Assembly: GCA_045631445.1 (NCBI GenBank)
Contig: JAZQUS010000073.1
Coordinates: 1-27,751, forward strand
Direction of reading: 5' to 3'
Source of the DNA: RGIG4608 sp045631445
GTDB lineage: Bacteria > Bacillota > Clostridia > Oscillospirales > CAG-272
Length of the DNA: 27,751 nt
Of this stretch, positions 6,132 to 13,999 are shown in pieces (within the stretch, counting starts at the first letter, position 1; each line of letters starts with the position of its first letter). Both the position numbers and the translations under genes were made by a program. Below the pieces are notes generated by a model. The model had not been told where the DNA came from, ran no database searches, and saw only the letters and a list, made by a program, of their open reading frames with translations.

Positions 6132-7526
6132 TTAAAATTCTGCGTTACCTGTAGTTCTTGGGAATGCTTCAACGTCACGGATGTTAGAAACGCCTGTCAT
6201 ATACATAATAAGACGTTCAAATCCAAGGCCGAAGCCTGCATGACGGCATCCGCCGTACTTACGAAGCTCAAGATACCACCAATAATCGTCGGGGTTGAGG
6301 TTGAATTTAGCCATTGCTTCAAGCAATTTTTCCATTCTCTCCTCACGCTGTGAGCCACCAATAAGCTCACCAACACCGGGAACGAGCATATCTGCCGCTG
6401 CAACTGTCTTGCCGTCATCGTTTTGGCGCATATAGAATGCCTTAATATCCTTTGGATAGTCAGTTACGAATACGGGCTTCTTAAAGATTTCTTCTGTAAG
6501 ATATCTTTCATGCTCTGTCTGAAGGTCCATACCCCAATATACAGGATATTCAAAAGTATGACCACAGTTCTGCAATTTTTCAACTGCTTCTGTATATGTG
6601 ATTCTACCAAATTCGCTATTTACAAGCGCAGTAAGTCTTTCGATAAGACCGTTATCGAAGAATTTGTTGAAGAATTCCATTTCTGCAGGGCAGTTTTCCA
6701 TAACGTAGGAAAGAACGAACTTCATCATATCTTCTGCGGTGTCCATATAGTCTGTAAGGTCTGCAAATGCAAGCTCGGGCTCAACCATCCAGAATTCTGC
6801 CGCGTGGCGCTGTGTGTTGGAGCGCTCTGCACGGAATGTGGGACCAAATGTATATACGTTTGCAAATGCCATAGCGTAAGTTTCAACATTAAGCTGACCT
6901 GAAACAGTAAGACCTGTCTTTTTGCCAAAGAAATCCTGTGTGTAATCAATTTCACCGTTTTCAGTTCTTGGAGGATTTGCAAGGTCAAGTGTTGTTACCT
7001 GGAACATTTCACCTGCGCCCTCACAGTCAGAACCTGTAATAAGGGGTGTATGAACGTAAACAAATCCTCTATCCTGGAAGAATTTGTGAATTGCATAAGC
7101 CGCAACGGAACGAACACGGAATACCGCGTTGAATGTGTTTGAACGGGGACGAAGATGCGCAATTGTTCTCAAATATTCGAGAGTGTGGCGCTTCTTTTGA
7201 AGTGGGAAGTCGGGAGTAGATGCACCCTCAACGTCAATCACCTCTGCCTTAAGCTCAAATGGCTGCTTTGCTTCTGGAGTAAGCTCGAGCGTACCCTCGA
7301 TAATGAAAGAACAACCAACGTTCTGCTTTGCTATTGTTTTATAGTTTTCAAGCTTTGCATCCTCAAAAACGACCTGAAGATTTTTAAAATAGCTTCCATC
7401 GTTAAGCTCGATAAATCCAAACACGTTGGACGCACGAATTGTTCTTGCCCAACCTGCAACTGTGATTTTCTGTCCCGCAAATTTATCGGGAGATGCAAAA
7501 ATTTCTTTAATAGTAATGCGTTTCAT
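6132..7526 (-). CDS. asnS: Asparaginyl-tRNA synthetase
   Basis: A cytoplasmic class II synthetase (464 residues, the usual length) that charges tRNA-Asn with asparagine. The N-terminal OB-fold anticodon-binding domain is visible (KITVAGWARTIRASNVFGFIELNDGS). Class II motif 1 lies around LRPRSNTFNAVFRVRS, motif 2 is FRAERSNTQRHAAEFWMVEPE and motif 3 is GFGLGFERLIMYMTG, ending in the typical VEAFPRTTGNAEF. The ATG at 7526 has an AGAAGG site about 8 nt upstream. It is monocistronic with its own promoter and a short leader of about 45 nt, with no room for a T-box. Confidence 0.97.
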   Translation of the reverse strand: MKRITIKEIFASPDKFAGQKITVAGWARTIRASNVFGFIELNDGSYFKNLQVVFEDAKLENYKTIAKQNVGCSFIIEGTLELTPEAKQPFELKAEVIDVEGASTPDFPLQKKRHTLEYLRTIAHLRPRSNTFNAVFRVRSVAAYAIHKFFQDRGFVYVHTPLITGSDCEGAGEMFQVTTLDLANPPRTENGEIDYTQDFFGKKTGLTVSGQLNVETYAMAFANVYTFGPTFRAERSNTQRHAAEFWMVEPELAFADLTDYMDTAEDMMKFVLSYVMENCPAEMEFFNKFFDNGLIERLTALVNSEFGRITYTEAVEKLQNCGHTFEYPVYWGMDLQTEHERYLTEEIFKKPVFVTDYPKDIKAFYMRQNDDGKTVAAADMLVPGVGELIGGSQREERMEKLLEAMAKFNLNPDDYWWYLELRKYGGCRHAGFGLGFERLIMYMTGVSNIRDVEAFPRTTGNAEF

Positions 7527-7576
7527 TTTTAGTACCTTCTTTTTAAAATTTATTTAAAAATTTAAAACTTCTATAT

Positions 7577-7605
7577 ATTGTAACATACTTTTATATATAT
7601 TTCAA
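7577..7605 (-). promoter_or_regulatory. Sigma-A promoter of asnS
   Basis: The - strand reads TTGAAA (7605-7600), 17 bp, TACAAT (7582-7577). Confidence 0.8.
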
Positions 7606-7653
7606 GAGTTTATGGGATTTTTCTTTACTAATAATAAGATTTATGTTTGTCTT

Positions 7654-7848
7654 GCCCTCTCCGTCAACCTAAAGGTTGCCACCTCTCCCAAAGTGAGAGG
7701 CTTTTTTATTAAACATTCACAACCAAAAGGCTCGCCCTTTGGGTAACGAAGTGGCGCGAGGGTCTTAAAAAACAACACAGTGTGTTGTTTTTCCCCGAGT
7801 GTGACCGAGCCGCAGCGAGACGCTGTCGCTTTTGCGACTGAGAGGGGC
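7654..7848. repeat. CCTCTC/GAGAGG repeat, copy 1
   Basis: The ends GCCCTCTCCGTC (7654) and GCGACTGAGAGGGGC (to 7848) are inverted versions of each other. Inside are CCTCTCCCAAAGTGAGAGGCTTTTTT-like and CCAAAAGG-CTCG-CCCTTTGG hairpins, an AAAACAACACA/TGTGTTGTTTT hairpin, and GTCGC-TTTT-GCGAC. It matches 8753-8881 in the same orientation, but carries about 75 extra bases in the middle. It ends two bases before the stop codon of the NUDIX-DUF559 gene. Confidence 0.8.
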
Positions 7849-7849
7849 T

Positions 7850-8734
7850 TTATTTTTTGTTACCAATTCTCTCATTTATGGTTTTGTCGATCACATAGCA
7901 CACACCTTCAAATTTATCCTCAATGTCTAAATTTGAAAATCTCAAAACCTCTATTCCATACTCTTCAAGTTTCTTGGTTCGTTGTTCATCAAAAAACTTT
8001 CCTTCATCAGTATAGTGCTGAGAGCCATCTATCTCAATGACAAGTTTAGCTTGATGACAATAAAAGTCTGCTATGTAATTATCTATTATTTTCTGTTTGT
8101 ATATCTTGATTGGATATTTTTGCAAATAATCATACCATAGGTGTTTCTCTTGCTTAGTCATATTTCTTCGCAAGATTTTTGCTATATTTAATAAATCATT
8201 ATTCTTGGCAATAGGTTGAGATTTACAAATAAAGGTTCTTGACACGTACTCATTTATTGCGATCACATCACGTGCTTTCAAATACTTTCCCTGCACTCGT
8301 TCAAACTCTTGCTCATTTATTAATCTCACCATCTCGTGAAAAGTGTGCCATTGCACAACCGTTTGACTCCCAACTTCTGAATCCGTCAAATGATTCTCAT
8401 TAGGCATATTGAAAGTATTAACCACAAAATAATAATTGATTTGCGTGTAATCCAAACTTGCCCTATTCTCTTTAACAATTCCAAGCTCTTGAATTTCATC
8501 GCAAACGCAACCAACTTCTTCGTATATCTCTCGGTATAAAGCGGTTAATATATCCTCGCCATCTTCTACTCCACCGCCGGGCAAGCTGTAAAGCTTGAAT
8601 TTATTTGAATACATAAGAGCATACAAATCTTCTTGATTTCTCACAATGGCGCGTGCAGTAATTCGGGGTGGTTTGGTCGAAAATCCGTCCTTACCCAATA
8701 TGATTTTATCGTTTAATTCACCAATTGTTTTCAT
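7850..8734 (-). CDS. NUDIX hydrolase fused to a DUF559 endonuclease-like domain
   Basis: The 294-residue protein starts at ATG 8734, where AAGGAAG lies 7 nt upstream; the open frame further 5' is repeat DNA. Residues ~20-140 are a NUDIX domain with a perfect box G54-x5-E60-x7-R68-E69-I-Y-E72-E73-V-G75 (LPGGGVEDGEDILTALYREI and on), which hydrolyses nucleoside-diphosphate-linked substrates. Residues ~178-288 are a DUF559 domain of the Vsr-like PD-(D/E)XK superfamily: NMTKQEKHLWYDYL, IADFYCHQAKLVIEIDGSQH with D223, E234 and D236, and the late VLRFSN. Both active sites look intact. The gene sits between two direct copies of a repeat. Its biochemical role is unknown; nucleotide clean-up coupled to DNA cleavage is inference only. 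Confidence 0.87.
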   Translation of the reverse strand: MKTIGELNDKIILGKDGFSTKPPRITARAIVRNQEDLYALMYSNKFKLYSLPGGGVEDGEDILTALYREIYEEVGCVCDEIQELGIVKENRASLDYTQINYYFVVNTFNMPNENHLTDSEVGSQTVVQWHTFHEMVRLINEQEFERVQGKYLKARDVIAINEYVSRTFICKSQPIAKNNDLLNIAKILRRNMTKQEKHLWYDYLQKYPIKIYKQKIIDNYIADFYCHQAKLVIEIDGSQHYTDEGKFFDEQRTKKLEEYGIEVLRFSNLDIEDKFEGVCYVIDKTINERIGNKK

Positions 8735-8752
8735 AAAACATCTTCCTTTTTT

Positions 8753-8881
8753 CCTCTGCCTGAATCCGCCTTGGGCACATTTCGCCACCTATCCCAGAGT
8801 GAGAGGCTTTTTTGTTTGCAAAACTTCTCAATCCAAAGGCTCGCCCTTTGGGAGAGCTGTCGCGCAAGCGACTGAGAGGGA
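8753..8881. repeat. CCTCTC/GAGAGG repeat, copy 2
   Basis: This 129-bp version of the repeat at 7654-7848 has the same orientation, with GTGAGAGGCTTTTTT, the CCAAAGG-CTCG-CCCTTTGG hairpin, and GTCGC-GCAA-GCGAC before GAGAGG. It fills the gap between the helicase stop codon (8894) and the NUDIX-DUF559 ribosome site. Confidence 0.8.
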
Positions 8882-8893
8882 TTTATGCTTAAA

Positions 8894-11320
8894 CTAACTT
8901 TCCTTCCAAAACTCCTTAACTGCGCCTGCCAATTCCTGTGCGGAGTGAGCATATTTAGCGTGCGACCAATGGAGTGGGAACATCATTTTATACTGCTCGG
9001 TTGCGTATCTATCGTCGAGAAGAACGACAACTCCGCGGTCGGTTTCCGTTCGAATTACTCGACCTGCCGCCTGCAAAATTCTATTCATTCCGGGGTATGT
9101 GTAAGCATAATCGTAACCGCCCTCGCGAGTATTATCAAAATACTCCTTCATAATATTTCTCTCACTTGAAATACCTGGGAGTCCGACACCAACGATTATC
9201 GTACCTATAAGGCGCGATCCTGGAAGGTCGACACCTTCTGAGAAGCTACCGCCAAGCACACAAAATCCGATACGGAGAACACCCACATCATCCTTGAAAT
9301 TCGAAAGAAATTCCTCTTTTTGCACATAAGTCATATTGTTTTCTTGCGCGAAAACCTTAACCTTTGGATACTTCTTTTCAAACTCCTTTTGAACCTCGGT
9401 CATATACTTATACGAGGGGAAGAAAACGATATAATTGCCCGCTTCGGCACTAACCGTTCCTGCAATGCAGGAGGCAATTTTCTTATAAGAGTTTTCCCTC
9501 TCCTCAAATCGCGTGTTAATAGAGTCAACGCAAAAAAGTCCGAGATTCTTCTGCTCAAACGGTGACGGAAGCTGCACCTTTATGCTCTTTTTATCACCAC
9601 CGAGAATATCGGAGAAATAATCAATCGGCTCTAAAGTGGCAGAAAACATCACACTCGATACCGCGCGCTTGTGACAAAGCGCCAACTGATGTGATGGGTC
9701 AAGACACGCGAGTCGCACCTTAACATCGCCACCCGAAACCTCAATAAAAAACATATAATGCTCATCGTAAAGCTCGGATATTTTTTGATATTTTCCAATA
9801 TCTGCGTTAAGCTTCTTCACTTCACTTAATACGGGTGAGAGCTTGTTTTTTCTAATCCAAGCTCCACAAACTTTTTGCAATTTTTCAACGCGCTTTTCAA
9901 TTTCGGAGTAAGAATTTTTGCTAATGTAATAGCCCTGCTCCTCACCCTTTTCGTTCTTGAACATATTATCGTAACAGAGCTTTTTGAGATCCTCCATCAT
10001 ACGAAGGAAGCCATCAAGCTCACTTAAAATTTCTGTTTCGTGCGGTGGTAAAAGCGATGCCACACACTCAATAGCATTACGCGAAAGTGATGCGGAATAC
10101 ATATCAATCGCGCGGTCGGGTAGATTATGTGCCTCGTCAATAAGAAAGGCATATTTGCCCTGCTCTCCATCCTCTCCAAAATATCTTTGGAAGTAAATTA
10201 TCGGATCAAAAATATAGTTATAATCACAAATAATAACGTCACACAAAAGTGACAAATCAAGGCTCAATTCATAGGGGCACACCTTGTATTTTTGCGCAAC
10301 ACTTGATATAAGCGACTGAGTGTATCCACTATAATTTTCAACAAGCTCGCGTATTGCACCGTTCACTCTATCATAATATCCGTTTGCAAATTCGCAATCA
10401 AATGAATTGCAGAAATTACTTGCACTCATTCCACTCGAGATTTTCTTTGGACACACGCACATAGAATCCTTGGCGGAAATCATAATAGCTTTTAGCTTTA
10501 CACCTACAGAGTGGAGCTTTTTTATAGCCCCCCAAGCTTCTCTGCGCGTGCTTGCCTTGGCAGTAAGATAAAAAATCTTGTCGATTTTACCCTCACCAAG
10601 CGCTCGAACGGCAGGATAAACTGAAGAAATCGTCTTGCCAGTACCCGTTGGAGCTTGTGCGAAAACCTTTTGTCCCTTAGCAATTCCACGATAAACAGTT
10701 TTTATCATCTGCTCCTGACCTGCCCTTATTTCAGTATATGGGAAAGGCACCTTCTTTGCCTTTGGCAAAATCTCATTTTTACGCTTCAACATCAATTTTC
10801 CAAAAAAATCCACCTTTTCCAAAAGGTCAAAATAGGTCTTTTTAAGTGCATCAACGGTGAAACTATCTTCAATTATCTTGATTTTTTTACCATCCTTAAA
10901 GCAGAAAATAATTCTTGTATTAACGCGAGAAAGCGAGTACTTGCAAGCATAAAAATATGCATTTATCTTAACAAGTGCTATGTCGTAATTGTCGGGAAAC
11001 GCGCTTTCGTCGGTAAAACGTCTTTCAACAAAGCGGTCAACAATTCCAATATCCCCCGTTTTGTATGCTCTGTCAACAACAGAAGAAACAGTATAATAAT
11101 CACCGTGCATCTGCGTTGTATTGCACACCTCGCACATCAACCTCAATGGCTCATGCGCCTTGTCATAATCAGGCAGCTGACACAAAAAAGCATCAAAACC
11201 CCTACTCTGCAAATTAATTTTTGAAGATGAGTGTGAATCAAGATTTGCCGGTCTGCTCACAAGGAAGCAAAGCTCATCCGCGCTCATTTCGATGCAATAT
11301 TCATTTTCATTAAAATTCAC
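8894..11320 (-). CDS. XPD/DinG-like iron-sulfur ATP-dependent DNA helicase
   Basis: An 808-residue superfamily 2 helicase of the Rad3/XPD-DinG group, expected to unwind DNA 5' to 3' in repair. Walker A is APTGTGKT (223-230) and the DEAH box is LIDEAHNL (D395-H398). The iron-sulfur insert between them has cysteines at about 288/290, 304, 309 and 348. Motif VI is QAAGRVIRTETDRGVVVLLDDRY near the C-terminus. Residues 1-190 resemble the Cas4-like PD-(D/E)XK domain often placed before such helicases (VKINAYFYACKYSL), but I see no convincing acidic E-x-K centre, so it may be inactive. GTG at 11320 is the start, preceded by GGAGGTGAG. NUDIX-DUF559 lies downstream on the same strand and could be co-transcribed. 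Confidence 0.9.
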   Translation of the reverse strand: MNFNENEYCIEMSADELCFLVSRPANLDSHSSSKINLQSRGFDAFLCQLPDYDKAHEPLRLMCEVCNTTQMHGDYYTVSSVVDRAYKTGDIGIVDRFVERRFTDESAFPDNYDIALVKINAYFYACKYSLSRVNTRIIFCFKDGKKIKIIEDSFTVDALKKTYFDLLEKVDFFGKLMLKRKNEILPKAKKVPFPYTEIRAGQEQMIKTVYRGIAKGQKVFAQAPTGTGKTISSVYPAVRALGEGKIDKIFYLTAKASTRREAWGAIKKLHSVGVKLKAIMISAKDSMCVCPKKISSGMSASNFCNSFDCEFANGYYDRVNGAIRELVENYSGYTQSLISSVAQKYKVCPYELSLDLSLLCDVIICDYNYIFDPIIYFQRYFGEDGEQGKYAFLIDEAHNLPDRAIDMYSASLSRNAIECVASLLPPHETEILSELDGFLRMMEDLKKLCYDNMFKNEKGEEQGYYISKNSYSEIEKRVEKLQKVCGAWIRKNKLSPVLSEVKKLNADIGKYQKISELYDEHYMFFIEVSGGDVKVRLACLDPSHQLALCHKRAVSSVMFSATLEPIDYFSDILGGDKKSIKVQLPSPFEQKNLGLFCVDSINTRFEERENSYKKIASCIAGTVSAEAGNYIVFFPSYKYMTEVQKEFEKKYPKVKVFAQENNMTYVQKEEFLSNFKDDVGVLRIGFCVLGGSFSEGVDLPGSRLIGTIIVGVGLPGISSERNIMKEYFDNTREGGYDYAYTYPGMNRILQAAGRVIRTETDRGVVVLLDDRYATEQYKMMFPLHWSHAKYAHSAQELAGAVKEFWKES

Positions 11321-11354
11321 GCGCTCACCTCCACGAGAATAATATAACTAATAT

Positions 11355-11383
11355 AGTTTAACATATATGTGCTCTCTAGTCAA
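11355..11383 (-). promoter_or_regulatory. Sigma-A promoter of the helicase gene
   Basis: The - strand reads TTGACT (11383-11378), 17 bp, TAAACT (11360-11355), giving a leader of about 30 nt. Confidence 0.78.
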
Positions 11384-11480
11384 CGGCTTTTATGCTAAAT
11401 TTCCAATATTTTTGCACTATCATTTTTGAGTATATTGGTTTATAATGTTATCGGGCATCTTTTAAGAAAGGAGAAACGAC

Positions 11481-12110
11481 TTGGAACTTATTTTGATAAA
11501 TGAAAATAAACTGAAAATAATGATGAATGATAACGATATGTGGGAATTTGGACTCAATGAAAATGAATTCTATCTTTCGGTAAGCAATACGCGAGTCATA
11601 CTTTCAAAAATTCTTATGAAATCCAATGTACACACTGGCTTTGAAAATCTTACTCCAAATGATAAAATTCTTATTCAGCTTTATCCGGAAGCGCACGGTG
11701 GATGTGAGCTTTTCATAACCAAAATACCAATAGATGATATAGAATTTTCAGAGGAGGAATTTTTTATGCACCAGAGCAACGAAGGATATCTACTCCCAAA
11801 ATCAGCTCCGCCAAAAGAAGTGGTATACAGAAAATTCCCCCTTACATACGAATTTTTAAAGCTTGAATACTTAATAGCTGCATGTAAAGCGTTAAAAAAG
11901 CAAAACTTTAGTGGTGAGTCCTCACTTTATCATCTAAGTGATGGAAAATATATACTATTTATCAAGCAAGAAAATGGGGTGGATGAACAAATCAATTTTC
12001 TCTCGGAATTCGGTCAACTTGAAAATACAGACAATGCACACCTTCGCACACTTGAGGGAGGAACTAATATTTTTCAGCAAAATGCAGTTGAAAAAATCTC
12101 AATGTTATAG
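11481..12110 (+). CDS. mecA: MecA-like adaptor protein
   Basis: The 209-residue product opens with MELILINENKLKIMMNDNDM, the characteristic start of clostridial MecA-type adaptors. The N-terminal domain ends in KILIQLYPEAHGGCELFITKI, another family hallmark. After an acidic linker (IEFSEEEFF), a C-terminal domain (YRKFPLTYEFLKLEYLIAACKAL, SSLYHLSDGKYILFI) matches the position of the ClpC-binding half. MecA delivers substrates to the ClpCP protease in the cytoplasm. The start is TTG at 11481 with AAAGGAG 7 nt upstream. It is transcribed away from the helicase; a TATAAT at 11441-11446 may be its -10 box, but no good -35 is seen. Confidence 0.8.
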   Translation: MELILINENKLKIMMNDNDMWEFGLNENEFYLSVSNTRVILSKILMKSNVHTGFENLTPNDKILIQLYPEAHGGCELFITKIPIDDIEFSEEEFFMHQSNEGYLLPKSAPPKEVVYRKFPLTYEFLKLEYLIAACKALKKQNFSGESSLYHLSDGKYILFIKQENGVDEQINFLSEFGQLENTDNAHLRTLEGGTNIFQQNAVEKISML

Positions 12111-12119
12111 ATACAAAAG

Positions 12120-12147
12120 AAAAAGCACTTCAAACGAAGTGCTTTTT
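12120..12147. terminator. Bidirectional terminator between mecA and tRNA-Thr
   Basis: A 12-bp perfect stem AAAAAGCACTTC/GAAGTGCTTTTT (12120-12131 with 12136-12147) has A-runs and T-runs on both sides. It serves mecA on + and tRNA-Thr on -. Confidence 0.9.
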
Positions 12148-12148
12148 C

Positions 12149-12224
12149 TGGAGCTGCTAATCAGAATCGAACTGATGACCTCGTCATTACCAATGACGTG
12201 CTCTACCGACTGAGCCATAGCAGC
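12149..12224 (-). tRNA. tRNA-Thr (anticodon GGT)
   Basis: The cloverleaf is clear on the - strand: acceptor GCTGCTA/TAGCAGC, D-arm GCTCAGTCGGTAGAGC, anticodon arm CGTCA-TTGGTAA-TGACG with anticodon GGT, T-arm ATCAG-TTCGATT-CTGAT, discriminator T and an encoded CCA. Confidence 0.95.
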
Positions 12225-12243
12225 ATATTTTGTTGACTTTGAT

Positions 12244-12272
12244 ATTATATCACAACCAAATACAAAAATCAA
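12244..12272 (-). promoter_or_regulatory. Sigma-A promoter of tRNA-Thr
   Basis: The - strand reads TTGATT (12272-12267), 17 bp, TATAAT (12249-12244), 20 bp upstream of the tRNA. Confidence 0.85.
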
Positions 12273-12371
12273 GTGTTTTTTAAAATTTTATTTCAATCTT
12301 TTTTATGAGGAATGTTTTTATATTAGTATATTTAATGTTTTATTTTGTAAGTGTTTGTTAATTTTAAAAAT

Positions 12372-12417
12372 ATTAAATAGAAAACTGCAAGAATTTTCTT
12401 GCAGTTTTCTATTTAAT
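12372..12417 (-). terminator. Long hairpin terminator overlapping the end of pgeF
   Basis: An uninterrupted inverted repeat of about 20 bp (TTAAATAGAAAACTGCAAGA with its complement, 12373-12392 and 12397-12416) is followed on the - strand by ATATTTTTAAAATT. The pgeF stop codon TAG (12411-12409) lies inside the stem. Confidence 0.8.
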
Positions 12418-13218
12418 TATTACATTCAAATGAGCGCCTCGCATTCCCTTTTGACGACGATGAGAATAGAATAAATCTTCATTGCAGCAGGTACAATAAG
12501 AACACACGTCAATATTTTCAAAAGGTACTCCACTTGACGTCAATATATCCAAATTCATTCCCTTTAAATTTGCATAAAGAGATCCATTTGCCTTTGATTT
12601 TACATATTTGTTTTTATAGTTTTGTCCAAGTTTTATTTCTATTTGATTTGCAAAATCATTCCCGACCTCATAGCAGCATTCATCAATGCAAGGACCTATA
12701 GCAATGTATATATTTTCAGCTTTTGCTCCCAATCTACGCAGTTCCAAAACGGCATTTTCAACTATCCTATCCGCAGTTCCTCGCCATCCCGCATGTACGG
12801 CAGCCACGGCAATCACCTCATCCTTTTCGTTTCTTCCTTCAAGCAAAATCGGAACACAATCGGCGGTTTTAACTCCAATTGGCAAACCATTTTCACAAGT
12901 TACATAACCATCGCAAGAGAAATTCGATTGATAATAATAGCCCGCGCCCTCATCGTCATATGTCACATTTTTTACAATGTTAGAGTGAATTTGAGGCACA
13001 CTTATCACCTTTTTGTCATCAAAGCCAACCGCTTTTGCAAAAATTTCGAGGTTTTTATATACCGTATCCTCATCGTCTCCTCTGCCAAAGGCAAGATTCA
13101 ATCCACTTGTATACTCAAGCTCACTAACTCCACCAATTCTAGTCGAAAAGGCGTGATTTGATTTCAAAACGGTGCTTTTCAAAAGAAAAACACCGTTTTC
13201 ATTTATAAGTTCAAACAT
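12409..13218 (-). CDS. pgeF: Purine nucleoside phosphorylase/laccase-domain protein, YfiH/PgeF family
   Basis: A 269-residue member of the DUF152 (YfiH/YlmD) family. These cytoplasmic zinc enzymes phosphorolyse adenosine and inosine or act in peptidoglycan editing; older annotation calls them polyphenol oxidases. The metal-binding residues are visible as H78 (SVPQIHSN), C121 (KTADCVPILL) and H142 (AAVHAGWRGT). The family motifs GPCIDECCYEV and DLFYSHRRQKGMRGAHLNVI are also present. The start is ATG at 13218, with GAGGAA upstream and only one base after the stop of the ThyX-like gene. The two are therefore an operon read from the promoter at 13891-13919. The open frame further 5' overlaps that gene and is not coding. 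Confidence 0.93.
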   Translation of the reverse strand: MFELINENGVFLLKSTVLKSNHAFSTRIGGVSELEYTSGLNLAFGRGDDEDTVYKNLEIFAKAVGFDDKKVISVPQIHSNIVKNVTYDDEGAGYYYQSNFSCDGYVTCENGLPIGVKTADCVPILLEGRNEKDEVIAVAAVHAGWRGTADRIVENAVLELRRLGAKAENIYIAIGPCIDECCYEVGNDFANQIEIKLGQNYKNKYVKSKANGSLYANLKGMNLDILTSSGVPFENIDVCSYCTCCNEDLFYSHRRQKGMRGAHLNVIIK

Positions 13219-13219
13219 A

Positions 13220-13861
13220 TTAATGTTCCTCGTGGCTATCACCCTTAACTGCAATAAGCTGTTCGGCATATGGAAGCGTCATTATCCAATCGCAGAGGTC
13301 GTGCCACTCGTGGAGCTTATGAGTTCTGCGAGCGTAGTACATATTGATAAGATTTTCATAGTTAAGCGTAACTGTTCTCATCTGATTATAGCTTGTTGGA
13401 AGCATTTGAATCATATTAATCCACGCCTGCTTGTTCTTTTTGTCCTCACAAAACTTAACTCTTTCCACCTCCATGAATTCGATAACAGAATCAAGAACCT
13501 TAAGAGCGTCGTCGTCCATTTTTTCGCAAGAAAAATCCGCTTTTTCAAAGGGCTTATGATGAATTTTGTGCATAGTTGAGCAAGAATTTGCAACAGTACC
13601 AACCTTATACGTATCAAATTCCTTCCACCAATAAAGAGGTGCAGTAATATCAACACTAACAAATATCTGACGAAGGAACTTTCTGTGATCATTTCCCGCC
13701 TTTGCCAAGCGCATCGCAAGGTCAAGATCGTTAGGACCTAACACATAATTTCCCTTTTCATCATAAAAGCTATCACTTCTGCCCCAGCTATTCATTGGAT
13801 TTCTTGCTCCGCGAACGGCATTTTCCAAATTCATAACGCTAACTCTATCTATATATATCAT
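13220..13861 (-). CDS. ThyX-like protein lacking the RHR motif
   Basis: The 213-residue product starts at ATG 13861 (MIYIDRVSVM), with AGGAGG 7 nt upstream. Its layout recalls flavin-dependent thymidylate synthase: ITAPLYWWKEF (72-82) followed by DTYKVGTVANSCSTMHK where ThyX has the RHR-x-S-x-N-E-x-S motif, and a C-terminal LPTSYNQMRTVTLNYENL...ARRTHKLHEWHDLCDWI (154-193) like the ThyX substrate-binding end. The arginines and the glutamate of the signature are absent, so thymidylate synthesis is doubtful. It is the first gene of an operon with pgeF. The fold assignment is by eye only; a conserved hypothetical family is the alternative. Confidence 0.7.
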   Translation of the reverse strand: MIYIDRVSVMNLENAVRGARNPMNSWGRSDSFYDEKGNYVLGPNDLDLAMRLAKAGNDHRKFLRQIFVSVDITAPLYWWKEFDTYKVGTVANSCSTMHKIHHKPFEKADFSCEKMDDDALKVLDSVIEFMEVERVKFCEDKKNKQAWINMIQMLPTSYNQMRTVTLNYENLINMYYARRTHKLHEWHDLCDWIMTLPYAEQLIAVKGDSHEEH

Positions 13862-13890
13862 TTTTTTACCTCCTAAATACAATATATAGT

Positions 13891-13919
13891 ATTATAGCAC
13901 AAAAAAATAAAACTTTCAA
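13891..13919 (-). promoter_or_regulatory. Sigma-A promoter of the ThyX-like/pgeF operon
   Basis: The - strand reads TTGAAA (13919-13914), 17 bp, TATAAT (13896-13891). It lies almost back to back with the trpS promoter. Confidence 0.87.
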
Positions 13920-13939
13920 GATAATATTTTCATTTACTA

Positions 13940-13968
13940 TTGAATTTTTTGTGAATTTGTGTTACAAT
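13940..13968 (+). promoter_or_regulatory. Sigma-A promoter of trpS
   Basis: TTGAAT (13940-13945), 17 bp, TACAAT (13963-13968). The leader is about 25 nt, too short for a T-box. Confidence 0.85.
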
Positions 13969-13999
13969 TATCTAAATTATTCTCATTTGGAGGAATACT

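Noticed and set aside
7527..7576. T-box leader for asnS (also considered for trpS)
   Set aside because: The leaders from the predicted promoters are only about 25-50 nt, too short for a T-box, and the T-box core sequence is absent.
7654..8881. CRISPR array or tandem repeat array from recurring hairpins
   Set aside because: Only two copies of a palindromic repeat with a gene between them; no regular repeat-spacer pattern and no cas genes.
11441..11446. TATAAT as a confident promoter for mecA
   Set aside because: No -35 box at the right distance; the nearest TTGCAC is 22 bp away, so I mention it only in the gene entry.
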